Part shown: positions 6,639 through 14,319 of the stretch, piece by piece | How positions within the stretch are numbered: the stretch's first letter is position 1 | Layout of the letters: each line of letters opens with the position of its first letter | NCBI GenBank assembly: GCA_017569285.1 | Contig: CP069419.1 | Span: forward strand, 2,852,001-2,916,000 | Origin: Clostridiales bacterium | GTDB lineage: Bacteria > Bacillota > Clostridia > Christensenellales > Aristaeellaceae | Length of the DNA stretch: 64,000 nt | Direction of reading: 5' to 3' | The notes under the pieces: model-generated | What the model was told of the DNA's origin: nothing | Seen by the model: the letters and a program-made list of their open reading frames with translations, nothing else | Database searches by the model: none | Made by a program: the position numbers and the translations under genes

Positions 6639-7367
6639 TCATGCTTTTTTCTGAAAGACCAGGTGATGGAAAAAAGCGATCCTTCTGTATTCCTCCATGG
6701 TGGCAGCCCTGGTTTCCAGCTCCAGCATTGCCCGGTACCATTCCTCTGTGTACTTGATTTCGTTGTTGGAAGAAAGACCGAAAAACGCCCTGATTCCATA
6801 GGTTTCGACAAGATCCGTCGTTTTCGCAAGGTGGCTGACAAGAGATTCATTGCTGTACATATTCCGGGTCCCGAAAGGACTGTCCTGGGTATGATCCGGA
6901 TTCAGAAGCTCCAGGGCAGCTTTCGGGTCATCGGCCAGTACCGCGGAGAACATTACCTTCCCGGGCAGGTTATGCTTGACCACAGACAGGATTCCCTCGG
7001 GCTTCAGCACCCGGACCAGCTGTTTCAGTACGCCATCGGAATCCTCGACATATTCCAGCACATTGTGGCAGATCACCACGTCAAAGGTATTTTCTTCTAG
7101 TGAATCCAGATATTCCGTGCCATGCGGTATCAGTTTGTAGAGATTGCTGTTTACCCGCAGGCTGGCCATCTCCGCATTCGGTTCCACCGCGGTTACCTCA
7201 TGGTGGGCTGCGTAGTGATCCGCTGTCAGGCAGAAGCCTGAGCCGAAATCCAGAATCTTCAGCCGTCTGTCCGAGGGAAGGTTCAGCTGCCTGTAAATCA
7301 GTTCATAGAACATCCTGCCCCAGGGCTGATCCACCATATTCCTGTAATTCTGCACAGAACTCGTCAT
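6639..7367 (-). CDS. Class I SAM-dependent methyltransferase
   Basis: A 242-residue protein with a Methyltransf_11 fold. Motif I is ILDFGSGFCLTA (Asp40, Gly42, Gly44), the acidic end of strand beta2 is VTAVEPN, and motif IV is FDVVICHNVLEYV. It resembles the CmoM/SmtA group acting on tRNA wobble uridine, but the assignment rests on general similarity only. GGAGC sits before the ATG. It is transcribed after the GNAT/TIGR04076 pair with a 37-bp gap, so may share their message. Confidence 0.8.
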   Translation of the reverse strand: MTSSVQNYRNMVDQPWGRMFYELIYRQLNLPSDRRLKILDFGSGFCLTADHYAAHHEVTAVEPNAEMASLRVNSNLYKLIPHGTEYLDSLEENTFDVVICHNVLEYVEDSDGVLKQLVRVLKPEGILSVVKHNLPGKVMFSAVLADDPKAALELLNPDHTQDSPFGTRNMYSNESLVSHLAKTTDLVETYGIRAFFGLSSNNEIKYTEEWYRAMLELETRAATMEEYRRIAFFHHLVFQKKA

Positions 7368-7404
7368 GTTTGCTCCGCCTTTATTTTTTTCTCCGGTTCA
7401 TTCG

Positions 7405-7653
7405 TTACTCTATCACTTCTCCATGAATGGAAACCCTGCCACCATCCGGGCATCTGGCATCAAAGGCCCTTGCGCGGCCTTCTCCATAATCAAGGGAAGC
7501 TCCGTTCTGCAACGCATAGACCATCGGATATATGTTGTTCCATAGTTCATGGCATAAAGGCGGGCATAAATCTTCAACGATAAATTCCTGCCCTTTTTTG
7601 AAATACTCGCATCTGCAGTTGCTCTCTGTGATTGTGAGCTTAACCTTTGTCAC
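7405..7653 (-). CDS. TIGR04076 family protein
   Basis: An 82-residue protein with features of the TIGR04076 family: an N-terminal beta strand MTKVKLTITES, conserved cysteines (Cys13, Cys15, Cys30, Cys34), and the core LWNNIYPMVYALQNGASL. The function of the family is unknown; the cysteines could bind metal. Translation begins at GTG with GGGGGG upstream, and it lies only 3 bp after the stop of the upstream GNAT gene, so the two are translationally linked. Confidence 0.8.
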   Translation of the reverse strand: MTKVKLTITESNCRCEYFKKGQEFIVEDLCPPLCHELWNNIYPMVYALQNGASLDYGEGRARAFDARCPDGGRVSIHGEVIE

Positions 7654-7656
7654 TGC

Positions 7657-8148
7657 TTATTCCCCCCTGTCGAATTCAAAGATGACGCCGTCTTCCTGCC
7701 TGTTTTCGTGACCGGTATCGGTTTTGACCACCACACCGCCCATGCGCTGATAGAAGCGCATGGCATTTTCATTGTAGGGACTGCAATTGCAGGCAAAACG
7801 GCTGATTCCGTTTTTCCTGCAGTAGTCGTTCAGGATGGAAAAGGCCAGCTTTCCGATTCCCCTGTGCTGATACTCCTGCAGCACATACAGGGAATGCAGC
7901 CATACCCCGGAACCGTCATGCCGGAAAATGAAATATCCGATATCCTCGCTGCCGTATCGAATCAGATATACCGTGAAGGATGGATCTGAGATCTTTTTCA
8001 GATCGCGCTGCTGATGCCAGTCAAAGTCGAAATCATCAATGACTGCATCCGGATAAATGCCCCGATACGTTGTATTCCAAATCCTCTGCCGGAGCGCACT
8101 GATGGCGGCCGCGTCAACTGCCTTTGCGGGGACAAAGTCAATGTTCAA
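7657..8148 (-). CDS. GNAT family N-acetyltransferase
   Basis: A 163-residue single-domain GNAT. Motif A reads LYVLQEYQHRGIGKLAFS (acetyl-CoA pyrophosphate loop Q/RxxGxG/A), and motif B follows as NENAMRFYQRMGG. The acceptor is unknown. The start codon is TTG at 8148, supported by AGGAG 9 bp upstream and by the absence of any ATG nearby. First gene of the pair with the TIGR04076 protein. Confidence 0.85.
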   Translation of the reverse strand: MNIDFVPAKAVDAAAISALRQRIWNTTYRGIYPDAVIDDFDFDWHQQRDLKKISDPSFTVYLIRYGSEDIGYFIFRHDGSGVWLHSLYVLQEYQHRGIGKLAFSILNDYCRKNGISRFACNCSPYNENAMRFYQRMGGVVVKTDTGHENRQEDGVIFEFDRGE

Positions 8149-8199
8149 CTTGTAATCTCCTTTTCGTTAGCGTCCTCCCGGCCTGTGCCGGTTCCATAT

Positions 8200-8778
8200 T
8201 CAGGACTTTTCCATCAGAATTGAATCATACGCTTTTCCACTGACCGTATATGCGCCTTTTTCTCTCCGGATCTCAACAAACCCCAGCTTTTTGGCACAGC
8301 CGAGCATCCGGGCATTTCCGCTCCATGTTTCAAGCAGGAAGCGATGCTCGCCGAGTTGCCGGTAATAATCCATAAAAGCGGTAAGCGACTTCCCGCCGAT
8401 GCCCCGGCCCCGGCAGTCCGCTTCGCAGATTTCAATGCCGAGTGCCCGGACGGAATGGCTTTCGGCTGCATTTTTACGCGGGTCAATCAGCTCCCAGGGC
8501 GTGGCCTGGAAGTGATCATCCAGCAGATAAGAGGACACGAACCCGACATGCCGGCCGTTCACTTCGATCTCAAGGCGCCAGCGGATGGCGTCATCGCTCA
8601 TGCCGGATATGATCTCCGTCATATCCCGGCGAAGCGTATCCGGGTCTGCCGGTTCCATGGTCATCCACGGCGTATCCTCATAGAACCAGGAAGTATCCAC
8701 AGTTGTCCAGCGGATTTCGTCTTCGATATCGGATACCTGGTAATCCCGTAAAGTGATTCCGTCGCATTCAATCTTCAT
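8200..8778 (-). CDS. GNAT family N-acetyltransferase (RimJ/RimL-like)
   Basis: A 192-residue protein that opens with the strand IECDGITLRDYQVSDI typical of the Acetyltransf_3/RimJ-like group. It carries the CoA loop CRGRGIGGKSLTAF and the C-terminal GNARMLGCAKKLGFVE. The substrate is unknown. The ribosome site is weak. It is followed by 51 bp and then another GNAT in the same direction; the two are not close paralogues. Confidence 0.85.
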   Translation of the reverse strand: MKIECDGITLRDYQVSDIEDEIRWTTVDTSWFYEDTPWMTMEPADPDTLRRDMTEIISGMSDDAIRWRLEIEVNGRHVGFVSSYLLDDHFQATPWELIDPRKNAAESHSVRALGIEICEADCRGRGIGGKSLTAFMDYYRQLGEHRFLLETWSGNARMLGCAKKLGFVEIRREKGAYTVSGKAYDSILMEKS

Positions 8779-8838
8779 ACTTTTCTACCCGCAGTATAAC
8801 TGATCTCCGGAACCATCCGGGAAAAGGGTATTCTATCC

Positions 8839-8867
8839 GGAGAGGCAGGGGACCGTCCCCCGTCTCC
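8839..8867. repeat. REP-type palindrome (GGAGA arms)
   Basis: GGAGA (8839-8843) and TCTCC (8863-8867) flank GGGGACCGTCCCC. It has the family core with its own arm sequence. Intergenic between the GNAT gene and the DUF134 promoter. Confidence 0.6.
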
Positions 8868-8946
8868 TTTGGTTGGAATGGTTGATTAATACTATAACAT
8901 ATTCCGGCCAAAGATACAGCAGATATGCTGTTTTCAAATATAGTTA

Positions 8947-8992
8947 TTGACATATGTCGAATATGATGTAAAATAGTTTCTGACAAATGTCA
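8947..8992 (+). promoter_or_regulatory. Promoter and paired operators of the DUF134-NifX gene
   Basis: TTGACA (8947-8952), 16 bp, TAAAAT (8969-8974). The -35 box is embedded in the palindrome GACATATGTC (8949-8958). A second copy, TGACAAATGTCA (8981-8992), covers the predicted start of transcription, 33 bp centre to centre from the first (about three helical turns). The placement fits repression, possibly by the encoded DUF134 protein. Confidence 0.65.
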
Positions 8993-9007
8993 GAAAGGGG
9001 AGAAAAT

Positions 9008-9736
9008 ATGCCGAGACCTGTCAGATGCCGGAGAATTGAGCGGCTGCCGGTCTACCGCAGCTTCTCACCTGACGATATCACAGCCGCTGAAAGTGTGCGG
9101 ATGACGGTGGACGAATTCGAAGCCTTACGCCTCCTGGATGACGAAGGACTCACGCAGGAAGCCTGCGCGGTCCGGATGAACATTGCCCGGACCACCGTGA
9201 CCGCGATCTACGACAGCGCAAGGAAAAAGGTCGCGGATGCCCTGGTTCACGGGAAACAGCTGCTGATCACAGGCGGCTGCTGTGAATTCACGCCGGTCGA
9301 AATGAAACAGTCCATTATGGAGAAAGGAAGCAATACAATGAGAATCGCGGTTACTTACGAGAACGGGGAGATCTTCCAGCATTTCGGACATTCAGAGCAG
9401 TTCAAGCTCTATGATATGGAGAACGGAAAGATCACCGGGGAACAGGTGGTCGATACAAACGGAAGCGGACACGGCGCGCTGGCGGGATTCCTGCAGGCGG
9501 CCAAAGTGGACGCGCTGATCTGCGGCGGTATCGGGATGGGCGCCCAGATGGCCCTGGTGGATGCCGGAATCAGACTCTATGCCGGCGTACAGGGATCCGC
9601 GGATGCAGCGGCACAGGCCCTTGCTTCCGGAACGCTGGAATATGATCCGGATGCCCGGTGCGATCATCACGGAGAGCACCATGACGGCGGCTGCGGACAT
9701 GATCACTGCGCGGATCATCACTGCCACGGGAACTGA
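9008..9736 (+). CDS. DUF134 DNA-binding domain fused to NifX/NafY-type dinitrogenase cofactor-binding domain
   Basis: A 242-residue protein. Residues 1-95 are DUF134 (MPRPVRCRRIERLP start; helix-turn-helix GLTQEACAVRMNIARTTV). Residues 111-210 form a Nitro_FeMo-Co domain (MRIAVTYENGEIFQHFGHSEQF, ICGGIGMGAQ). The tail (217-242) has 10 His and three Cys, a metal-binding stretch. Nothing nitrogenase-like lies nearby, so a metal-responsive regulator or Fe-S carrier role is more likely. ATG 9008 follows AAAGGGGAGA. An internal ATG at 9338 (Met111) has its own AAAGGAAG, so the second domain may also be made separately. Confidence 0.88.
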   Translation: MPRPVRCRRIERLPVYRSFSPDDITAAESVRMTVDEFEALRLLDDEGLTQEACAVRMNIARTTVTAIYDSARKKVADALVHGKQLLITGGCCEFTPVEMKQSIMEKGSNTMRIAVTYENGEIFQHFGHSEQFKLYDMENGKITGEQVVDTNGSGHGALAGFLQAAKVDALICGGIGMGAQMALVDAGIRLYAGVQGSADAAAQALASGTLEYDPDARCDHHGEHHDGGCGHDHCADHHCHGN

Positions 9737-9773
9737 TGAACAAATTCCAGCATAATATGGCTTTAAACCAGGG

Positions 9774-9803
9774 AAGCGCCTGTCCTTTGACAGGCGCTTT
9801 GCT
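9774..9803. terminator. Bidirectional terminator between DUF134-NifX and YhfC genes
   Basis: AAGCGCCTGTC (9774-9784), loop CTTT, GACAGGCGCTT (9789-9799), with T residues on the plus strand and TT after the stem on the minus strand. It serves two convergent genes. Confidence 0.85.
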
Positions 9804-9847
9804 CATTAAAAAAGAAAACCGGGAAATGTTCCCGGTCTCCTTCGGAC

Positions 9848-10666
9848 TTATGCTTCCATTTTCCGGTAAAGCTTCACAGCGATGAAACCGATGATGACGG
9901 CCCAGATGACACCCCATACCTCAACCGGCCACATCGGCAGGACGCCCCGCTGGTACAGTGCCGGGAAGGTATCCACCAGCATATGCAGGACGATGGCCAG
10001 GGGAAGGTAAGCCTTCCTTGCGCCTATGACACCGTAATATACGATCACCGTGAGTCCGATATGGACGGCCATCGCAAACAGGCGCTCCAGGACGTTCAGG
10101 GCCATTGTGCCGAAATCGAACGCGGCGGCCATCTGAACGGTGGGAAGTGCAGAAGCGGCTGTCTCCTCCGTGATTTTCAGGGTGCTGAGTGCGTTTTCCG
10201 TATTCCCGGAGGAGAACAGGACGGCAGATACCAGGGAGAGGATCATCGACGGCAGGAGCACCGCCAGGACTTCGATTCCGCCGTGGCCGATGCCGTACAG
10301 GACCGCGTTTTCACGGGTGCGGTTCTTCTTCAGAATATACTTCAGGATGATGTGCCGCCCGCACTCCTCGAAAACACCGGCCATGAGGGTTCCGTACAGG
10401 ACATAGGCGACGGTGTTCCCGTTGATGAACCGGGAAACCGGGTTATCTGCTATGATGCAGAGATAATGGACACCCAGCTCCAGCACGCGGGCGGAAACGA
10501 TAAACCCGACGGCACCGGTGATGAGCCAGAGGATCTTTGTCTGCGGTTTATGCTTCCTGCGCCAGCAGAGGAAGAACAGAACGGGGATTGCGATCATCAG
10601 GATCACCGTGAGAGCCAGGGACGGGATGGCAGCCGGGCCGATGACGATGTTCTCAAACTCCGTCAT
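9848..10666 (-). CDS. YhfC-family intramembrane metalloprotease
   Basis: A 272-residue polytopic protein with about seven hydrophobic segments. YhfC-family motifs are present: FEECGRHII (Glu-Glu and His), YGIGHGGIEV and a C-terminal His in LAIVLHMLVD, arranged as in CAAX/ABI-type glutamic proteases of the membrane. The substrate is unknown. Its ATG overlaps the stop of the upstream MerR-type regulator by 4 bp (ATGA), so the two are translationally coupled; that regulator carries two membrane helices and is an obvious candidate substrate or partner. Confidence 0.85.
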   Translation of the reverse strand: MTEFENIVIGPAAIPSLALTVILMIAIPVLFFLCWRRKHKPQTKILWLITGAVGFIVSARVLELGVHYLCIIADNPVSRFINGNTVAYVLYGTLMAGVFEECGRHIILKYILKKNRTRENAVLYGIGHGGIEVLAVLLPSMILSLVSAVLFSSGNTENALSTLKITEETAASALPTVQMAAAFDFGTMALNVLERLFAMAVHIGLTVIVYYGVIGARKAYLPLAIVLHMLVDTFPALYQRGVLPMWPVEVWGVIWAVIIGFIAVKLYRKMEA

Positions 10667-11388
10667 TTCCCGTCACCTCCCCAGGTTTCCACGCAGAATC
10701 CCTTGTGGCCGCATTTCACACAGGTCAGCTTCCGGGTTTTCGGGGTATGGTTCGCAAAGAAAGCTTCCTTAAACGTTGGCCGGAACACCTCGTGGCACTG
10801 GGGGCAGATATAGGCGGTATGGCGGAAATAATAACGGGACCAGAGAACACCCCAGGGAATGGCAGCCAGGGCCCAGATAACGAAGGGCCACCAGATCCCT
10901 TTGAAAATCCACAGCAGGATGGATGCGATCTGCAGGAGACTCAGGGGGAGTCCTGTCAGGAGCATATTCCGGTGCATTGCACTCATTTTCTTTTGGCCTT
11001 CCATGATGGTGGCTATGTCACCGATGGTTTCGACGGAGAATGATGAAGCGCTTTCGACCCATTTCTTCAGTTCTTCCAGCCGGTTCAGCTTTTCACGGCG
11101 CTCCGAGATCTCTTCCCGGAGCACCTGCTCCTGCTGCACCAGCAGGATGGAAATGGTGCTTTCCGGGTCATCTTCCTTCATCAGCTGGCCGATGGTGTCC
11201 AGGCTCAGTCCTGTGTCCCGCAGGAAACAGATGATTTTCATCTTCTTCAGGTCGTCCTCGGAATACAGCCTCCGGCCTCCCTCACTCAGCGCGCTCGGGA
11301 TCAGGATGCCTTTCTGGTCGTAGAACTGGACGGTGCGGACGGTGACGCCGCAGGCCTTCGCCATTTCTCCGGTTGTGTACTGTGACAC
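10663..11388 (-). CDS. MerR-family regulator with two membrane helices and a C-terminal zinc ribbon
   Basis: A 241-residue protein. Residues 3-72 are a MerR winged helix (TTGEMAKACGVTVRTVQFYD), and 80-112 a coiled coil. Residues 142-162 and 164-185 are hydrophobic membrane spans, and the end is a zinc ribbon with Cys195/Cys198 and Cys223/Cys226. A DNA-binding protein tethered to the membrane is implied. Translation begins at GTG 11388 behind AAAGGAGGTGG. It overlaps the intramembrane protease gene by 4 bp. Confidence 0.88.
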   Translation of the reverse strand: MSQYTTGEMAKACGVTVRTVQFYDQKGILIPSALSEGGRRLYSEDDLKKMKIICFLRDTGLSLDTIGQLMKEDDPESTISILLVQQEQVLREEISERREKLNRLEELKKWVESASSFSVETIGDIATIMEGQKKMSAMHRNMLLTGLPLSLLQIASILLWIFKGIWWPFVIWALAAIPWGVLWSRYYFRHTAYICPQCHEVFRPTFKEAFFANHTPKTRKLTCVKCGHKGFCVETWGGDGK

Positions 11389-11428
11389 AGCTTTCCACCT
11401 CCTTTCGGGCCATAAATTAGCACATGAC

Positions 11429-11440
11429 GTTACGTAACAA
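11429..11440 (-). promoter_or_regulatory. Palindrome in the MerR-gene promoter
   Basis: GTTACGTAAC (11429-11438) is a perfect palindrome overlapping a candidate -35 box TTGTTA (11440-11435, minus strand). TAATTT/TTATGG lies 15-19 bp further on. MerR proteins typically bind between -35 and -10 of elongated-spacer promoters, so this may be an autoregulatory site. Confidence 0.4.
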
Positions 11441-11468
11441 GCAATACCTGACGCAGGGGGATTTTATA

Positions 11469-11494
11469 TTTTTTCGGTATTTTTGCCGAAAAAA
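11469..11494. terminator. AT-rich hairpin with T and A runs
   Basis: TTTTTTCGG (11469-11477) pairs with CCGAAAAAA (11486-11494). It lies between the divergent MerR promoter region and the sigma-factor terminator and could stop read-through from either side. Confidence 0.5.
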
Positions 11495-11550
11495 GCAGTC
11501 TGAGCGGAATTCCATGATCATTTTTGGACGAAAAAGTTATACCAAAGGAA

Positions 11551-11577
11551 GCGCCTGCCGTCAATCACGGCAGGCGC
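11551..11577 (-). terminator. Terminator of the sigma-factor gene
   Basis: GCGCCTGCCGT (11551-11561) pairs with ACGGCAGGCGC (11567-11577). On the minus strand it is followed by TTCCTTT. It lies about 30 bp after the stop codon. Confidence 0.75.
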
Positions 11578-11606
11578 AGGGGAAATCACAGGGGATGAAC
11601 CGAACG

Positions 11607-13319
11607 TCACTCTTCGGCAATCACCATCAGTACGGGCGGTACGGGTTGGTCAACGCCCTTCAGGAACCGGCCCCGGCTCCTGGCTTCCAGGATCAGGACA
11701 GTGGGGAAGAAGCTGCATGAGAACATACAGCGGAGGAAACCGGGCACATCATCCTGCAGATGATTCGGAACATGGACGGGATTCCGGAACATTCCGGCAA
11801 ACTCACTGCGGAACGCTGCTAACAGCTTTTCCGCGTATTCATTGGTCAGGCTGAAGAACGCATTCCGGTTTTCCTCGCTCACGACGGGGATCATCAGCCT
11901 GAGTTTCCCATCGGAAGAGCGCTCCAGGAAATCCAGGTCCAGGAAGACATCCACATTCTCAAGCATCCTTCCGGGAATGGCGGAAAGCAAGCTCTCATCG
12001 TCGCGGTAAACAGCGTACAGGAGTTTCATCACAAATTCTCCACTCTCAGGGGAATTCACCGCAATCTGGTAAACCCTGTGGGCCTTGCCCAGGACCCGGT
12101 TGTCCACGTCATAATCATGCAGCCCGACTGTCCGGGCGCCCGGAAGGCGCTGCTCCAGGTACCGGCTGGCCTCGCCACTGATGTCATACAGGGTATAGGG
12201 GCAGCGGTCAAAATCATAATCCGCGGGATACCGGTTGCCCATGGCATACCATTTGCCGCCGTTCTTCCGGTCCGGGTACTCCTGGAGGGACAGATGGCCG
12301 GCAATTTCGTCCCGTGCCTTCAGCACAGACATATAGACGGATCGGAGTACGAAATACCCTTCCAGCTTCAGGCGGGCGGAAGCGTTCTGCCTCAGGTAAT
12401 ACGCCGTGCCGCGCAGGGCGGCCAGGCCTTCCTCCATGTACCGCCAGATGCCGTCAAAAAGCCTCGCTGCCAGTTGCTTCTGGAGTTCTAGGCCGGCAAT
12501 GCGGTCCTCTTCCGTGTAGATGATGAAATCCGTGTAGACCTTGTCTCCGGTCCGCTTCATCAGCTCTCCGTCCACCAGCCGTTCCACGATGGGTTCAATA
12601 TAGGTCGTGGAGATGCCGACTGCGTCCGCCAGTTCGGGCAGCGTGACCGGTTTTTCATAGGCCAGAATCAGGAGATTCATGGCGATTTTATCGTCTTTAA
12701 CCAGGGTATAGGGCTCATCATTGAATCCGGGAATCCCGGTGTTTGCCATGAACAGGGTTTCCGGTTCATAGCTCTGCTTTTCATACTTTTCCATCGTTAA
12801 TTCCTTTCTCAGCTTGTCCCTGCCAAGACGAAGGCGGCTCTTGACGGTGTTCCCGGGAATGGCCAGCTTTTCCGCGATCTCACTGATACTCTCGCTGCGG
12901 AAATAATGCCGGATCAGCACCTCCCGGTACTGCTTTGTCATGCGCGCGATCAGGCGGCGGAGGTCCTCCTCTTCCGTCAGCACGGTTCCGTCTGCGGCGT
13001 CAGGCTTAACTGCCTGCGGTGTGCCGGAGATGTTCGCGGCGCTTTCCTCAACGGTCTCAGCGCAGGTCAGGTCATAGCTCATCCCGTAGAAAACCAGGGG
13101 CTTCCGGTATTTGCCGCGCAGCATGTCATAATACCGTCTGTTCAATACCGTGACGAGCCAGTTTCGGGCGTTGTCAATCCTCTTTCCGTTCCGGACGGCC
13201 AGAAGGCCTTCCAGGAGTGTGGACTGGACCAGGTCCTGCGCGTCATCCCAGGAATCACATTTGCCGGCCGCCACGCCCAGCAGGTAATCCGCATGTTCCA
13301 TCAATTCTTCCGTTTGCAT
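11607..13319 (-). CDS. ECF-type sigma factor with a 390-residue C-terminal extension
   Basis: A 570-residue protein. Region sigma2 spans about 1-72 (WDDAQDLVQSTLLEGLL, ARNWLVTVLNRRYYDML) and sigma4 about 118-174 (ISEIAEKLAIPGNTVKSRLR). The remaining two thirds begin with a winged-helix-like segment (VTLPELADAVGISTTYIEPI) and have no obvious catalytic motif. Ordinary ECF factors are about 170-200 residues, so the extension probably senses a signal in cis; no anti-sigma gene is adjacent. ATG 13319 is preferred over GTG 13328 because AAGGGG is 8 bp upstream of the ATG and abuts the GTG. Confidence 0.85.
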   Translation of the reverse strand: MQTEELMEHADYLLGVAAGKCDSWDDAQDLVQSTLLEGLLAVRNGKRIDNARNWLVTVLNRRYYDMLRGKYRKPLVFYGMSYDLTCAETVEESAANISGTPQAVKPDAADGTVLTEEEDLRRLIARMTKQYREVLIRHYFRSESISEIAEKLAIPGNTVKSRLRLGRDKLRKELTMEKYEKQSYEPETLFMANTGIPGFNDEPYTLVKDDKIAMNLLILAYEKPVTLPELADAVGISTTYIEPIVERLVDGELMKRTGDKVYTDFIIYTEEDRIAGLELQKQLAARLFDGIWRYMEEGLAALRGTAYYLRQNASARLKLEGYFVLRSVYMSVLKARDEIAGHLSLQEYPDRKNGGKWYAMGNRYPADYDFDRCPYTLYDISGEASRYLEQRLPGARTVGLHDYDVDNRVLGKAHRVYQIAVNSPESGEFVMKLLYAVYRDDESLLSAIPGRMLENVDVFLDLDFLERSSDGKLRLMIPVVSEENRNAFFSLTNEYAEKLLAAFRSEFAGMFRNPVHVPNHLQDDVPGFLRCMFSCSFFPTVLILEARSRGRFLKGVDQPVPPVLMVIAEE

Positions 13320-13461
13320 CCGAGGCACCCCTTGCAGGTTATCTTTGAAGCTTCACCTGATAGTCGCAGGAATATGCACCAGGTTCACTGCTGCTACTCT
13401 TTTTTTTTATATCATACCATATAGGCAGCGTTTCAGCAGATTTGTTTTCCGGAAATGAAAA

Positions 13462-13485
13462 GCGGCGGGGAAGAATCCCCGCCGC
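13462..13485 (-). terminator. Terminator of the XRE gene at 13.5-14.1 kb
   Basis: GCGGCGGGG (13462-13470) pairs with CCCCGCCGC (13477-13485). On the minus strand TTTT follows at once. Confidence 0.85.
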
Positions 13486-13532
13486 CTGTGCTGAAATACC
13501 TATCTGTTTGTTTCGAACGGAATGAGGAACTT

Positions 13533-14078
13533 TTACTCCTCAATCCGCGTGCTTAACAGACTGCGTCTGCATTTGACGCTGTACTGCAGCTCATAGGAAG
13601 CTTCGCCCGCGTCCAGCGCGTTCTGGATCGCTTTGATCTCCTCCGTGACATCCTCCAGGTTCCGGTACCAGGCCAGGAATGTGTTCTGCACGCCGCCCCA
13701 GGGCGAAGTGTCATTCCCGTCGGCCGCGAACAGCGCGAATTTGGGACTTCTTTCGCCGCCCCGGAACTGCTGGGAACGGACGACCCTGGTAGTGTCCAGG
13801 ATCACGCCCTCATGCGGGGAAACAATCCGGATGGAGCGGGGAGAACCGCTCGTTTCAATATTTTCGGAAACGGGTTTCGCGGGCTCATTTCCCAGCAGGC
13901 TGTCCAGCGAGACGTTCAGCTTTTGGGAAAGAATCAGCAGCTTGTCGACTTCCGGGTAGCCTTCCCCGAGCTCCCACTTCGATACGGCCTGCCGGCTGAC
14001 GCTGAGCAGCTCCGCCAGGCCTTCCTGGGACATATGGTTCTTCTTACGAATGTTTTGCAGGTTTTCTCCAAAGTTCAT
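13533..14078 (-). CDS. XRE-family regulator with C-terminal ligand-like domain
   Basis: A 181-residue protein. Residues 6-60 form an HTH_3 (NLQNIRKKNHMSQEGLAELL, SRQAVSKWELGEGYPE). Residues 75-175 are a beta-rich region of unknown fold. The start is at ATG 14078 with GAAAGGAGGG. The upstream region holds a perfect 15-bp palindrome and a degenerate second copy 21 bp away, suggesting autoregulation. It is divergent from a phosphotransferase gene that may share this control. Confidence 0.85.
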   Translation of the reverse strand: MNFGENLQNIRKKNHMSQEGLAELLSVSRQAVSKWELGEGYPEVDKLLILSQKLNVSLDSLLGNEPAKPVSENIETSGSPRSIRIVSPHEGVILDTTRVVRSQQFRGGERSPKFALFAADGNDTSPWGGVQNTFLAWYRNLEDVTEEIKAIQNALDAGEASYELQYSVKCRRSLLSTRIEE

Positions 14079-14131
14079 GAGTTCACCCTCCTTTCAAGGG
14101 GGAGGATACCGTTTTTACGGCTCGCCCACCA

Positions 14132-14167
14132 CCAACCTCAGTTTGCGATTCCGCAACCTGAGGTTGC
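14132..14167. promoter_or_regulatory. Operator pair between XRE regulator and phosphotransferase
   Basis: GCAACCT-G-AGGTTGC (14153-14167) is a perfect palindrome. A degenerate copy, CCAACCTCAGTTTGC, lies at 14132-14146, exactly 21 bp away (two helical turns). CAACCTCA and TGAGGTTG also pair across the two sites. A TATAAT box follows at about 14182. Confidence 0.6.
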
Positions 14168-14319
14168 AAAATGGGATTTGGGATATAATTCTATCATATT
14201 GCCGGGAATCCTGCCCGGAGGTGGGAAGGTATTCTCCTGTCGGCCGTTTGGTCTTGCCATGCCGGGGTTTTCCCGGTAATATAGACGGCAGGATATATTC
14301 TATATGTGAGGTAACAGGA

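Noticed and set aside
8768-8986. 72-codon minus-strand frame upstream of the GNAT gene
   Set aside because: It passes through a REP palindrome and the DUF134 promoter region and has no ribosome site.
9008-9736. Nitrogen-fixation locus
   Set aside because: The NifX-type domain is common in non-fixing anaerobes, and no nif structural or assembly genes are nearby.
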